In this document: positions 33,480 to 46,363 of the stretch, in pieces
Layout: each line of letters begins with the position of its first letter
Position numbering within the stretch: position 1 is the stretch's first letter
Assembly (NCBI GenBank): GCA_029962745.1
Contig: CM057153.1
Location: 40,578,373-40,642,372 of the forward strand
From: Echinometra lucunter
Taxonomy: Eukaryota > Echinodermata > Echinoidea > Camarodonta > Echinometridae
Length of the DNA stretch: 64,000 nucleotides
Reading direction: 5' to 3'
Translations under genes and position numbers: made by a program
Notes under the pieces: model-generated
The model's database searches: none
Seen by the model: the letters and a program-made list of their open reading frames with translations, nothing else
Told to the model about the DNA's origin: nothing

Positions 33480-35439
33480 AGTGCCTGGTAGGCTGGACAA
33501 GTATACTGTGTTGTTCTTCCGCTGTCTGCTTCCCATACTGAGTCATCTTCCTTTAGGAGCTAGACCCTCTGGATATACCAACAACACACAGTCGTGTAGC
33601 TTCGGAGACCACTGGGAACATCACCCCCGCCCCCGAATTTGCGACAAAAATAAAAATGAGGAAATAGAATAAGAAAGAGAAAGAGATTGAGATTAGGAGA
33701 GAGATGTAAAAGAATGTGTAGAGAATACTCTTTAACCCTCTCCCATGCACACTCATTCCATAATCTCATTGCAAACTTGCGGGTTTAGGCCAAATAAAAA
33801 TGATTCCTAGTTTCCCGTCCCCTCCTCCTTCCTTTTTTCATTGAGCCTAAAAATTTTGTTCTTTTGGTATTTTTTATTCTGAAATGAAATTAATTTTACT
33901 CTGAGTACATCTACACAATGAGGTGACCCCCCTCCCCCCCAAAAAAAATCATTAATACCATTCATTTTCACACTGTTCTGAACCTCTTAAGTGCTTACAT
34001 CAATGAAATATTAAAAAAAATATATATAAAATATAAAAAAAGGAAAAAAGAGGAAATTTGTATTAAAATTGTCCTAACAACATTTCATGTCAAAAAAAAA
34101 AAAATCATCAAATATCAAATAACATGGAAGCCCCTCCTCCTCAATTTGAAAGTATCCGGACGAGAAACTAGGAATCAATGTTACTTTGCCTTATCCTCCA
34201 ACTAACATGACTAAGACCGCCCCCCAGCCTCACCATAATGATGCCAGTGCCCTCTCAATGTATGTCTCTGTGTTATGCCATCAACAGCACTCGTTTCCAT
34301 CTTTGGAATTCTACAAGAAACGAATCATCACCACGTGCTTCTTGCATATTGTTCTTGAAACTAGTTGATTTCCTCTCAGATGTATACGAGCAGTTGCTAT
34401 CTTGCACGATCAAATCATGTCAAGATTGATTTCTATCAGGGAATACATACCTTTCCAGTCCCTCCTTCTTGTTGTAGTGGTTAAACTTTGATGCCTTGTC
34501 TACCTTTGATGCCTTGTTTAGCCCCTTAACCCCCCATAATTTTGCGCGGGTGCATACACAACTGTCAGACTCTGTTCGATCATAAGAACATGACGAATCC
34601 ATGTAAACCCGTTTCATACAATAATTTTTCACTACTCCATAGCTGTTTCAGTTATTCATAATCTCAAAGAGTAAGGTGCAACTATTCGTTCTTCGATTTT
34701 AACAAAACAAACCAACAAACAAAAACAAAAACAACCCCTCCCCCCCCCAAAAAAAAGTGAAATTCAACCCTTTTATAAAATGTTTACGCTATCTTTTAAT
34801 CCCCGTCCAGACCTAAACCTCTTGCCAATTTAAAACCAAGCATCATTTTGGTAACTATATTTTCGAGGAGGTTGGATACACATGTTGATAATTTCTCATT
34901 ATTTCATTTGAATTTCCCCTACATGGTATGCACTGTCTATATATTACCCTAGGTAGGAACGTAATACTTTAATATCATTGTGAACCTCAGTCCTGACTTA
35001 AACAGGTTCCTTCTTTATTTTGATTGTTTAATGTCTGACCTTTTTTCTCACTATGATTTTGTCACTTTAACATTTTAGTTGGGGCATTGTGTAGTGGAGG
35101 CTCTTAAATTTCAGCGATAGAAGCTTTCTGCATGTTAACCTCTTTCATCGCGTCCAGTCCAGACATATCCCCTGCTATCATTATGATTGTTATCAAGGGG
35201 CGTCGACAAGAAAAAAGTCATCCCGCCATTTCAACCAGGGGCGAACTCAACCCTCACCCAAACCAGGAACGGTTAAAATGGGCACAAAGGGCGTCTCGAA
35301 CCTCTTCTTGTTACTTATACAACTTTTTACCTTTCTGAAGCTTGATCAATGCTCAGTCATTTATGTTTACTTATCCAAAAAAAAAATTCCTCCACCAATT
35401 ACAAAACCTAACTTTCACTTACAAAATACCTTGATACGC

Positions 35440-35440
<1 letters not shown>
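33480..35440. other. no gene recognised
   Basis: A few GC-richer patches (33480-33640, 34190-34420) have short open frames, but no domain, convincing splice pair or homologue is recognised. Confidence 0.4.
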
Positions 35441-35446
<6 letters not shown>

Positions 35447-35510
<64 letters not shown>

Positions 35511-35520
35511 ATGAAAGAAA
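35447..35520. repeat. poly-A followed by (GAAA)n
   Basis: About 35 A residues, then GAAA repeats. Possibly a retroposon tail, but no body could be identified. Confidence 0.9.
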
Positions 35521-35639
35521 GATACAACAACACAGAAACAAAGAAGACAAAGGAAATCAAAGACACCCCCCAAAAAAGAAAAGATACGAAAAGGATGAAC
35601 AAAATTACAAAATAGAAAGGGTCTAAGAATACATTTATT

Positions 35640-37740
35640 TATCAAATAAAAGTAATACATTACAGAAAAGTCATAATGGCATGATCTGATGGTATCAGCG
35701 GTCTTCTTTCCTCATTCTGCATTCGTTTTTGAAAAAAGAAATACTGTTTCAAAGAGGACTTATGTCATGTATTCTTTTATCAATTTCGCCTTTTCGAGAA
35801 AAGGAGAGATTTAGATAAATCCAAATATAGAACGTGAGCTTTATGTTGAACGTCACCTAATACCTGATTAAAAGGTTCTACATCTTCTCATTAAAAAGAT
35901 AATCTCATTCAGGGACATAGAGATCTAGTATCTCTATCTTCAGGGATCATCTTTCACCCGATTGTTGATTATAATCTCGTCGTACCGAAACCTGGGCGTA
36001 TTTTTGGTAGTCCTTTAACGAGAGATAACATCAGAAGAAGCAAAAAACAAAAAAACAAAAAAATAAAAAACAAAACAAAAACAAAAGAAAACCGCCTAAA
36101 ATGAGTGTCTAAAATGGCTGCACTCTAAGCAATATTTCAGTGATTATCTTGATGACTATTTAAATCACCGAGGAGACTCATTGGCCTCATTTCCCAGATA
36201 GATTTGGTGATTTTCTTCTTCTGTTATATTCTCCATGACTGTAGTCTTGTCTATAACTCGCACCTTGACTGTAGATAACAAGTTCGAGTTCGGAACTTTC
36301 AAATTCCTTCAGCTTATATAACTGATCTAGTAATTTCCCCCTGTATGTTTCTCAAATGAAAGGAGATGGTGCACGTGTTGTGTATCGGCTTCAATTCTAA
36401 TAACCAGGATAATGATTTAGATTGCAATGATTGTATATCAATGAAAACAAATACATTCATATTATCTTGTCTGAATAATCTAGAATTCCGGCGATTTAAT
36501 TGTCATTGGGATAATTAATAGGACTAAAAGGTCAAACTAAACTATAATAAATCAAAAAGTGTCGCATTATTACTGGAAGAAGAGTAACTTTCCTTGATAA
36601 TTTTCATATTTCATTTTGACAGGGATCGCATGCTGGGATGCTTGCATCAAACACTATAAGAAGGTCAGAATCAGAAGTACATGTTGGCAAGGTCATCATA
36701 TCAAAGGTCCCCCGTGGTTTCACAAAATACACAGTAATGAGACCACATTTAGAACTATGATTTGGCTGGTTAGATATCACGATCATAGTGATTACCAGTA
36801 CGATGGTAAGGGCTTTAGTTTTTATAGCTGTATATCCACATTCTTTTCCCTCCAAACAGATGTGTCGTGAACATTTAAAATGAATAAAACATAGCAGTTA
36901 ATCAACATGAAACGATGAATAGTTGACAATTTATCATATTTCCTATCCTTGTGTAACATTAACCCCCGGTTATAAATTTATATAACTGATCCTATACATC
37001 CTTAAACATTGTATTAAATGATTACACGAAGTCTAGCCGCTGTTTTATCAGAACAATTTTATGGGAGTCAGGAGTGTGTTATTTGATCCAAGGGATGAAA
37101 GAAAATGTTCTGATTATATCGTAGTAATATTCTTCTTCTGTATAAATTTCACATTCTAGACCATTCCATAGGACATTCTGGCGAGGCTGACACTATATTG
37201 ATCGCAAATGCATCATGATAGATAAACACATAAACATATCACACAGAAAAGGGAAAGGAAAAAAGGAGAACTTAATAAAAGAAAGAAAGAAAGAACGACG
37301 AAAACGAAGGGGGAAAAAAGACCAAAAGCACAAATAAAGAATAACGGATTTAAAATAATGAAACGTGTATGAATATACATGTATACAGGGGCGCACTGTT
37401 GGCCCGCAAGCCAAATATCGAACGGCCCTTGTAAAGAATTTACTCTCCAACTACCAAAACTATGATCATATCCTGACATAATTATATTTGAAAAACAAGA
37501 ATGAAAGTCTAGACAAGTCAATAAAATGTACATATTAATTGCTGGTAATACACTTTTCACGAAGTATAATGATTTCCATGACCATGGGGACTTAGTCAAC
37601 TTTTCTCTATTACCAGTAGGTAAGAACCAGTAAAATATAGGTTTTTATTTTATAGGAATTGGAGTAAAGTTTTTCTGGTATAGATCAGAAGAATCTCTGT
37701 GTAGCACCTGGCACACAGGACACAAGATTGTCGACGCACC
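35640..37740. other. no gene recognised; one exon-like segment
   Basis: At 36621-36768 (plus), an acceptor-like TTTCATTTTGACAG precedes an open segment (AIACWDACIKHYKK, then HHIKGPPWFHKIH) that ends at a weak donor TG|GTTAGA. I recognise no domain. The rest is AT-rich with A-rich tracts (36035-36090). Confidence 0.25.
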
Positions 37741-37748
37741 AAAAATAT

Positions 37749-37749
<1 letters not shown>

Positions 37750-37821
<72 letters not shown>
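37750..37821. repeat. (AAC)n microsatellite
   Basis: CAA repeated about 24 times with one CGA interruption. Confidence 0.96.
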
Positions 37822-38494
37822 AACCAGGGAAGTGTAATTGAATGGGAGGTGATATTGTGAATTAGGTGAAGTAATAACGTTTCAAAATCTTAAAACCCTG
37901 CCATCTAATAAATGCATATAGAAAGACAAATAATTATTTATACGCACATTTAAAAAAATATTTTGCAGGGAAAATATGAAAGAGCAATAAACATTTACAA
38001 GTACAACTTCGCCTGCATGAAAATAACGACGTTGAGAAATTAAACGCTAATCAAAGACTCAGACTTGACAGAAAGGGAAGAAGCTTTGACAATAATGATT
38101 TATATCATGAAACTGTTATGACAGGAAGTGAGCGATTTTAGAAGATGAGCTCGTGACAAACAATGGATACAAGATTAAACATTTATTCTTTCTTGATGAA
38201 CGTTATCTCATGTGAATCGTGACAGCTGTCCTGTATCAGACGGGATTGTCAAGGTTTTTATTATCCTACAGAGATTGAACATGACAATGTAGACTAGGGG
38301 AAGACAATAAGAAGGAAGACATGGCGATTTAACAGTATACCTCAATGCCCCCATCCCTCCTCTATAATGCAGAGACGAGTGAGGTTAGCGCCATGCAGAG
38401 TATATATTGTTAGGGGCATAAACGCATCAAACAAACAAACAAACAAACAAATATATGTCAAAACAAAATATAATCTGTATCTCTCGGCATATCG

Positions 38495-38576
38495 ATATCG
38501 CTATCTATCTAACTTTCTCTATCTATCTCTGTCTATCTGTCTATCTGTCTATCTATCTATCTATCTATTTATCTAC
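38495..38576. repeat. (CTAT)n microsatellite
   Basis: CTAT/CTGT tetranucleotides. Confidence 0.93.
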
Positions 38577-38681
38577 TTTTTGATAGACGTTATACAATTT
38601 GTATACAATATTTAACCATCTTCTTACCTCTACCCCCCCGCGGCCCGCTTTCTCTTTCATTTTCTCTCTCTCTTTCTCCCT

Positions 38682-38691
<10 letters not shown>

Positions 38692-38769
<78 letters not shown>
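38692..38769. repeat. (CT)n microsatellite
   Basis: About 39 uninterrupted TC units. Open frames on both strands here are artefacts. Confidence 0.97.
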
Positions 38770-38772
<3 letters not shown>

Positions 38773-38832
38773 AGACATGATACACAGACGGCCGTTGTTT
38801 AATCATTGTTAACTCCATATAGGCACAGTTTG

Positions 38833-39158
38833 TGGTCGTGCACTTTATCTATATTTGACAGTATTTATGATGAAGTGGATAAGAAGAGCTTTATCGGTTT
38901 CATCTAAAGAAGTTCCCTTTTTTTCATTAAAATGTTTCCATCCTGATCATCACAGTTAAGAATCAATTCCGAAAAAAACCCTATCGATCATCGATGGTCG
39001 TGCACTTTATCTATATTTGACAGTATTTATGATGAAGTGGACAAAAAGAGCTACTATCGGTTTCATCACACGATTTTAAAGAATTTCCTTTTTCTCATTA
39101 AAATGTTTCCATCCTGACCATCACAGTTTGGAATCAATTCCGAAAAAACCCATTGATC
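38833..39158. repeat. tandem duplication, 162-bp unit
   Basis: TGGTCGTGCACTTTATCTAT starts at 38833 and again at 38995. Both units share GATGAAGTGGA, AAAATGTTTCCATCCTGA and GAATCAATTCCGAAAAAA. Confidence 0.93.
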
Positions 39159-39625
39159 TTATCATAATTAGTCGTTTAATGTATTACCTACTCACAGCTT
39201 GTATTCGCTCGCACTGAGATGTGTGCTCTTGTCTGCGTTGATGTATGACCTATAATATACAACATTATCTTTCAGTGAAGAAAGAAATTGATATTTGAAC
39301 ACTTTCGGTTAAGACAATATTTATCACCCTTCCCTCTCTAGATGAAAATTGATCGGCGAAATTTTATAGAAGGAATAGCAGACCCCCTTTTTAAAACACA
39401 AAATAGGCTGATTAATTGGAAGGGGGCACAACTTGGCTGTGCCCCCCAAACGTAAGTGGCATATAGTACATAGCAAATGAAAATTAAATGTGTCCAATTT
39501 TCAGATTTTGACGTATAAATGAAGGCACTTTACAAATGTAATAACCCTTTTCTTTATCTCCTAGTTAGAAAAAATTTATGAATAAATCAAACCTTCATGA
39601 TTATACTCACAGTTCAAGCTTCAGT

Positions 39626-40460
39626 GTTAATTGATTGATCGATTGAACTTATTTAATCACGGTAAAACTTACATCAGTGGAAAGACTGCTCTTCAGCAAG
39701 TCCGTGAAACATAAAACAGAAACATAAAATGCAGTAAACAAAATGATATGGCAGAAAACTACAATATAAGATAATGAACTGATAATACAATCTTAAGATA
39801 AATCATATACCAAAATCACACCAAATATACATGTAAATACACAGAAAACAAAATGGAAAATAATCATAATCATAATATGATACTGAAATGAGTAATTATA
39901 TAACAATGAAAAATCTGATGTTATAATCCTAATTCAGACCATGATCAAGAATATTGCGAATATTTTCAGTTATAGCCTAGCAGAATTAGAATAGAGTAAT
40001 TTGGCCGAAAGCCGAACTGGGCATCATTCAGTATACCATTCCTTGAAATATCTGTTTAAAGACTACTTTCTCTGGACATCACCTTCGAAAACGTTTGCAA
40101 AATAGATATTGGTCTGAATTATTGGTGGATCAGTCATGTTTCTACCTTTTTACTGGAGTATAATGCGTGCAGTTTTCCATCTATTCTGCCATTAAGCAAT
40201 GACCGGTTCATAATGTGAAAAGATTTATAATCAAAGGCAAAGAATCCTTTCAGGAGAACTCTGGTAGGTAGTTCATCCAAACCCATCGTTTTGATTTGTA
40301 TCGAATCAAAACATTTCAGCATATTATTTGAACAAACTTGAACAAATGAAAATGGCCCTGTGTCAGTATATGAAACCAGGAAGCTTGATAGAATATTGAT
40401 CAGTCCAATTCCGAGTCCAATGTAAAGGACAGAACTACGCTGAAGGACTTTGATCTCTTT
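39626..40460 (-). pseudogene. LINE remnant with reverse transcriptase fragments
   Basis: On minus, an open segment (40463-40134) has MGLDELPTRVLL and IMNRSLLNG, the spacing of non-LTR reverse transcriptases (KSxGxDxIPxxLL...). Further on, at about 40033-39995, NDAQFGFRPNYS matches the conserved QFGFRxxxS motif in another frame, broken by a stop. The 3' end near 39626-39720 has GTGATTAAATAAGTTCAATC. It is probably CR1/L2-like and dead through stops, frame breaks and loss of the rest. Confidence 0.7.
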
Positions 40461-41283
40461 CACTGCTTGAGGATTATAGGGCGTATATGATCATTTCAAG
40501 TGTGCAAATCTTCATTCACCTTTTTATGGCATTATCTCGTATGATAAGAGATTGCAGTTCGTATTAATTTTTAATGACTTGTAAAGAGGCCATTTAAGAG
40601 GATAGTTTGATATGAGCTTAATCAATTATCACCAAGGTAAATTGAAACACAGTCTAGGCCAACCATAAAGAAGACGATATTTCTATTACATTTATGTTGA
40701 TCTTGCCTAGTCAAAGACACATTTTTAATAAAAAAATCCTGTATTGATCCAAAAGGCGAAAAAAACTCAAGATTTCATTTTTTTTTAAGTGTTCGGTATT
40801 GATCATGTTTACACTGGCATGGAATTCGTTTGAAATTATGCCTGTTCATCTAGTTATAATAATATGCTTGTAGATTAATTGGCAAAGCAAAGGGATACGA
40901 AGATAATTATCGTCATTCTTGTTAAAAAGAATATTGATATTTCCCTTCTTAAAAGGAACTTTCAGTGATGTTTCTTTTAATTTCTCTAAACACTCTTAAA
41001 CTTTTCAAACTTTTTTCTTCTGATTTCAAAAGTGCCACTGAAACATTGCTACATTCTAGGCTTATACGAAAGAAATGCCAAATGAAATGGTTGGAAAAAA
41101 AACAAACAAACAAAGAGAAGTAAGGGACAGGGTCGATTAAGAAACTATGAAAAAAAAAAATTCCTTTTACAACCTCATCCCAGTGTACAGTCATAGAATT
41201 AATTGATTATGAGAACGGTGCTCCCATGACGGTTGACCCCAATGCCAAAGTTACGATAGACCGAAAAGTCAGCCTGGGCCGAC

Positions 41284-41291
41284 CCTATATA
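41284..41291 (+). promoter_or_regulatory. possible TATA element
   Basis: CCTATATACC lies ahead of the GC-richer segment at 41.3-41.95 kb. It is a position-only argument. Confidence 0.2.
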
Positions 41292-41305
41292 CCATATACA
41301 TCATC

Positions 41306-41608
41306 ATGGACCTTTATTTTCTCTTATCAGGACGCGTGCCGGTTTGGCATAGAACTAGAATAGAAGACTACTTTGCGGAAGAGGAAGTGACAGAAAAAAA
41401 TGGCATAGCTATTCGACGCACTGTGTATGTAACGTCACTTAAGTGGGGTTTGACAACCCGTGCGATCAGGCGATCATGCGATCTACGTGTACAAGAACAT
41501 GACTTAGCAAGAAGTTTATTACGAAATTTCGATCAAATTATCTATAAACAGGTAGTGAACTTTGCTGCGAAAGTTGTTAGCTCTAAAGGTGCTTCATCAG
41601 TGTGGTGA
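41306..41608 (+). CDS. unrecognised 100-residue open frame
   Basis: A basic, mixed-composition frame (VWHRTRIEDYFAEEE, then AIRRSCDLRVQEHDLARSLL). TTATTTTCTCTTATCAG at 41318-41334 would make a fair splice acceptor and AACAG|GTAGTG near 41551 a donor, so this might be an internal or 5' exon. I recognise no domain, and chance cannot be excluded. Confidence 0.25.
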   Translation: MDLYFLLSGRVPVWHRTRIEDYFAEEEVTEKNGIAIRRTVYVTSLKWGLTTRAIRRSCDLRVQEHDLARSLLRNFDQIIYKQVVNFAAKVVSSKGASSVW

Positions 41609-41687
41609 CTATGTATTCTGGATATATAACCTGTCAAAGAAGTGAGACATTTGATCGATACGGTGTAGAGATCAGCTGAATCCAGCG

Positions 41688-41939
41688 ATGTATCTGTACA
41701 TCCGTGGCCGAGGCTCCGGCTGCACTCTGGGGCTCCAACTGCCCTGTTCCCGTAGCTCCCCGGGCATCAGCGACGGACAAGGTGGCTGCGAAAGATGGAA
41801 GATTTTTGGAAAGATTATACTTCGAGATGGAAGTGTTCCGCAAATAGAAATGGAATGTACGTCTGTGAGGAATGGGAGGAAGATAAAAGATGTTGTAGAA
41901 GCTTCAATCACTGGTCTGGAGTCAGCGGTGTGGTTTAAG
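41688..41939 (+). CDS. candidate first coding exon of a plus-strand gene
   Basis: An 84-codon frame from ATG (41688) to TTTAAG|GTAAAT, inside the most GC-rich unique segment of this half of the window (about 41640-41940). The product is Gly/Ser/Cys-rich at first, then FGKIILRDGSVPQIEME and DVVEASITGLESAVWFK. No domain is recognised. No further exon is seen in the next 22 kb, so if real it opens a gene with a very long first intron, or is leader sequence. Confidence 0.28.
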
Positions 41940-42171
41940 GTAAATCAATTTGGCCTATCCAAACCACCTGTTGTGATTTTGTGTAGTCTGCTAAGGCCAT
42001 GTTAGTCTTTTATCATTTTAGGGGATTAATGTGACTATATGGACAGAAAACAAATATTTTATGCATCTAATTTCAGCTAAGCTTTCTCTGTAAAACTGAA
42101 TATGTATGATAATACATTGATTATGACATTAGACTTTCAAATTATGTAAATGATAGATGATTATGTCTGTG

Positions 42172-42368
42172 AAGATGTTGACATGGTTGATGGTGATGAT
42201 GGTGATGATGATGATGATGATCAAGGGGGTATATAGCTGGGGGGGGGGGGAATTGGGAGAAGCATTCCCCCACTTAATTTGAAGTGGATGTATATACATG
42301 TGTATATATGTATCAATGGGGGAATTTCCCCCCTCCCCTATGAGGACCTGTCATGATGATTATGATGG

Positions 42369-42406
<38 letters not shown>

Positions 42407-42482
42407 GTAGTGATGCTGATGATTATGGTGATGATAGTGATAGTGATGATGATGATGATGGTAATGAAGATGATGGTGATGA
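42172..42482. repeat. (GAT)n tracts
   Basis: GATGATGGTGAT repeats at 42187-42222 and 42354-42482, separated by a poly-G tract (42240-42250). The Asp-rich open frame across the second tract is an artefact. Confidence 0.93.
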
Positions 42483-43170
42483 AGGTCTAATTACACTACT
42501 GAGACAAATTTCAGTGAGGTATGCAACCGTCTAATTATGAGTGGTAGTTTGGTACAAAGTATGTTTTCAAAACAAATGTTTTGTAAACGAATTGTATTTC
42601 CTTTAGACACTGGCTACCACAAGTAATATTTTGTAAAAATTGTCTCAACTTGATAATGTTGTTCACAAGTCACAACTAAACATCTATAGTTTCACTTTTG
42701 CTTAGGCCTATTACAAGTTGCCTAGGTTTAGGTCTACATAATTACCATGCTCACATATCAAATGGATGGATATCCTCCATTCATTCCAAATTATGATAGA
42801 TAACCGTAAATCTTGGAGAAGAATCGTTTAGTACAGTACTGTACAATTGTATCACTTCTGAAACTCACTATCCTGACTCAACAGTGTATTGACTGACATC
42901 AGTATGTTGCCTTATTCCCAAGTAAAAGTTAGAAGCTGCAGCTTTTTAAAATCCAAATATCATTAGAATGAATGACTTCAAAACAAAAACAGCAGCAATA
43001 ACAAATACAACTACAACATCAGTTAAAACAAATTACTAATTCTTGGTTTTGCTTTTTAACATTCCATGTACACCCTGAAAGCTCCCTTGTTTACATGTAC
43101 TATGATTTCTATACAAAGTGTATATAGAGGCGTACAGCAGTTAGCATGTGTTTGTAGTGAACAAACATTG

Positions 43171-43581
43171 TTAACCCATAGCAGTACAGAGCTTTTTTGA
43201 GGTCTTAATCATCTTCAATCCTCAAATTGGCAATATAAATTATTTTTTCCACATTTACATAGCTTGAAAAAAATAAATATGGATATAACATAAACCAAAA
43301 TGACATATAATTGTAAAATTGAATCAGAAATTGTCAATTTGAACACAGAAATAGTGATTATATATTATTCACTGCATTGCCAATATAAAGAGTTTAATGA
43401 TTAGTTAACTTAAACTGCTCTTATTCGAGAACGCCACACCATACAGCGATGGGAATGGGCTCAAATTTGTCAGTGCATTTTTCTCTTTCTGCTCATGTAT
43501 AAAATGTACTACCCAAGATTCTGGACCAACAGATACTGCAAAAGTGTCCCCTAAAGGTCACACTGTACCTCTATGGGTTAA
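43171..43581 (+). mobile_element. piggyBac-type MITE, diverged subfamily
   Basis: TTAACCCATAGCAGTACAGAG and its inverse CTGTACCTCTATGGGTTAA bound 411 bp. The interior shares ATCTTCAATCCTCAAATTGGC-type text and layout with the four closer copies, so it is an older relative. Confidence 0.7.
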
Positions 43582-43805
43582 GGGAGGGTCTTCTCAAGTC
43601 CATACTCATTGTTTTCATACAGCTGCTAAAGCAGTGACTCATGTAATGAAATAAAAATGAGAGTATTCTTTTCAGAACCTCTCACAGGCTTTGTTGTACA
43701 TGTATCACATAGCTCTGAATTTGTGTAGCCTGTAGAAGATTTTTAGTTGCATTGAACTCATAAGAAGTTTCTCAAGGGATATGTAAAGATGTTATTTTAT
43801 ATACT

Positions 43806-44222
43806 TTAACCCATTCGTGACAGGAATCATTTAAAGCCTAATTTCATAAGCTTTTATTCTTCAAATTGGCAACACCAACATTTTTATTTTATTGCTACAT
43901 TTTTCTTATAAAACGTCATGTATCTGAAATGAATATAAATTGACAGAAATTATGATGAGAAGTCAAAAAGTTGCCAATTTGCAGGGGGAAACAGTGATTT
44001 TAAACTTTCTATCACATTGCTAATTTGAGGATTTTAATGCTTATTTTCCTTTAAAAAAAATTTCAGCATCAAACAACGAATATTGACACAACCAAAATGG
44101 GCACAGTTTGTGTAGAATTTTTTGCTCTTTCTGCTCATGTATTTGGTATGATTTTTAGGGCTTTGCATCAAAAGATATTGGGCCAAACCACAAAATGTGG
44201 ACCTCTGTCACGAATGGGTTAA
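43806..44222 (+). mobile_element. piggyBac-type MITE, copy 2
   Basis: 417 bp, TTAA at both sides, ends CCCATTCGTGACAG / CTGTCACGAATGGG. Same orientation as copy 1 and closely similar throughout. Confidence 0.87.
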
Positions 44223-44262
44223 AATACATGCATGTGTGTGTATATTAAGATAATTACATTGT

Positions 44263-44340
44263 CTATTTGGAGCCAGAAGGGCATTAAGTCTGTATAAAAT
44301 GCTAAAAGTTAACAGTTAACACCCTTATGTCTCTAAACAG
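44263..44340. mobile_element. micro-foldback element, copy 1
   Basis: GAGCCAGAAGGGCATTAAG and the inverse-like GTTAACACCCTTATGTCTC form a hairpin bounded by CTATTTG / TAAACAG. A tighter copy is at 61784. Confidence 0.5.
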
Positions 44341-45020
44341 ATGATATTAAAATTCATTGTAGTTGGTTACTGAGTTAAGCCTAATGGCAAGGCATTTACA
44401 CTACTGGTAATCAATTTTTTACCTGAATACTGGAATTGACTAGTATTATGCATTGTAAAGGCTACTTAAAATCAGTGAGATAAAAACATAAATGGGACAT
44501 GTGATTACACCAGATTTGGAGATTGTGGTTATAAATGTAGTTCTGGTGTATCAGTTTTGCCTCAGAGTTTTTGGTGTGTAAGAAATACAATGTGGAAATG
44601 ATACTAATATTTTTCTAGGGGCTACTGTAGGCACTTTCGACCTCCCTGATTTTTCGCCATTCACTCTCAGTTTGTTTCTCTGTGCCAATGAGATAAGAAT
44701 TTAGCCTGGTTATGAAAGCCAGATATAGCAGAGTATAATTAGAAGGGAGGAGTTAAAAAGAAGTCATGAGTTACCTTTATTTGAGGCCAGATTATAAAGA
44801 GTTAAATTCTCTTTATTTTACTCTGCAAGGAGAGTCTGAATTACAAATCTTGCTATTGGCAAATATAGGTGTGTGGGTGAGGAGTACTTACTGCTCTATC
44901 AGACAGTCCTCAGACAGTGGTTGAAAACTGATTGAATTTACTACCCTAAAGTATACTTAGTAAAAACAATTTGAATAAAGAATCCCTTTCATTACAAATA
45001 ATGTTTATTTCCAAGCCTGC

Positions 45021-45212
45021 ATTATATGAGTACTATTTCTATATATCAAGACATTATATGAGTACTATTTCTATATATCAAGACATTATATGAGTACTAT
45101 TTCTATATATCAAGACATTATATGAGTACTATTTCTATATATCAAGACATTATATGAGTACTATTTCTATATATCAAGACATTATATGAGTACTATTTCT
45201 ATATATCAAGAC
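45021..45212. repeat. six identical 32-bp tandem repeats
   Basis: The unit begins ATTATATGAGTACTATTTCT and ends ATATATCAAGAC. Six copies in a row show no differences, which implies recent expansion. Confidence 0.98.
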
Positions 45213-45946
45213 AAGAAAGATAAATGTGTAAGATGATAAAGCTTTTACTCACTCAGTTTTTCTAACTTTTGTAGCCTAGTGACAAGGATAAGGGGTTCTC
45301 CTTTGAACAGTGTGCCAGATTGAGTCTAGGAGTATATGGTATGCTTTCAGGCACAAATACATGGCATGATAGTTGAGAATTACTCACTGAGAAACTTTTA
45401 TGGAATTTTAATCTTTTTATCGCAATTAATGAAAGATGATATCAGATATATCGGTACTAGTAAAAGAATAAATATGTATCCAGGAATTCATTTTTTTCAG
45501 TATTTTCAGAGTCTTGTTGATTAGAATTGCTGGAATTTCAAGTTCGCATTCAATTCTTATCATCAAAGTCACTTGATAGGATATGTCAGAAATTTGGAAA
45601 TATTAGTTTCTTAATTAATTTTGGTGGAGAATGTATCATTTTAGCTGGAGCATGTATGACCTACCAATTCAAGTTATGTAAGGGTTCAAAAACCTCATGA
45701 AGTCTTTCTTAGGCTCTGTTTAACCTTCATGATTAAAATAGTATGTCTCATCTTCGTGCACGTGTACGTGTACCTTTATTCATCATGAACACATGATCAA
45801 ATGGATTAAAGCAGTGTTCAAATTAAACTCTTTGCCAATCAGTCTTTTTAATCCTATGATTATCTTGTCTTCCTAAGGAGCTCATACAGAATTCAAGGTA
45901 GTGTCCATACATGTACCTTATATGTCACCCGTTTGATGTTTGTGAT

Positions 45947-46363
45947 TTAACCCATTCATGACAGAAGGTCCACATTATGTGGTTTGGCCTTATAACCTTT
46001 GATTCAGAGCCCTATAAATCATTCCAAATACATGAGTAGAAAGAGCAAAAAGTTCTACACAAACTGTGCCCATTTTGGTTGCGTCAATATTTTCTGTTCG
46101 ATGTTGAAATTTTTAAAAATGAAAATAAGCATTAAAATCCTTAAATTGGCAATGCAATGGAAATCTTAAAATCACCATTTTCCCCTACAAATTGGCAACT
46201 TTTTGAATTCTCTTCATACTTTTTGCCAATTTATATTTATTTCAGATACATGACTTTTTATTTTTAAAATATAGCAATAAAAGAAAAATGTTGGTGTTGC
46301 CAATTTGAAGAATAAAAGCTGATCAAATTAGGCTTTAAATAATTCCTGTCACAAATGGGTTAA
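45947..46363 (-). mobile_element. piggyBac-type MITE, copy 3
   Basis: 417 bp with TTAA flanks, in inverse orientation to copies 1 and 2. It is more diverged internally (GTTCGATGTTG, TTTTTGCC). Confidence 0.85.

Noticed and set aside
38590..38802. Arg-Glu and Leu-Ser repeat proteins
   Set aside because: Both are translations of a pure CT microsatellite.
42298..42534. Asp-rich acidic protein
   Set aside because: Translation of GAT trinucleotide repeats with no flanking coding signal.
45021..45212. CRISPR-like array (32-bp identical repeats)
   Set aside because: The repeats are back to back with no spacers, in animal DNA; it is a simple tandem repeat.
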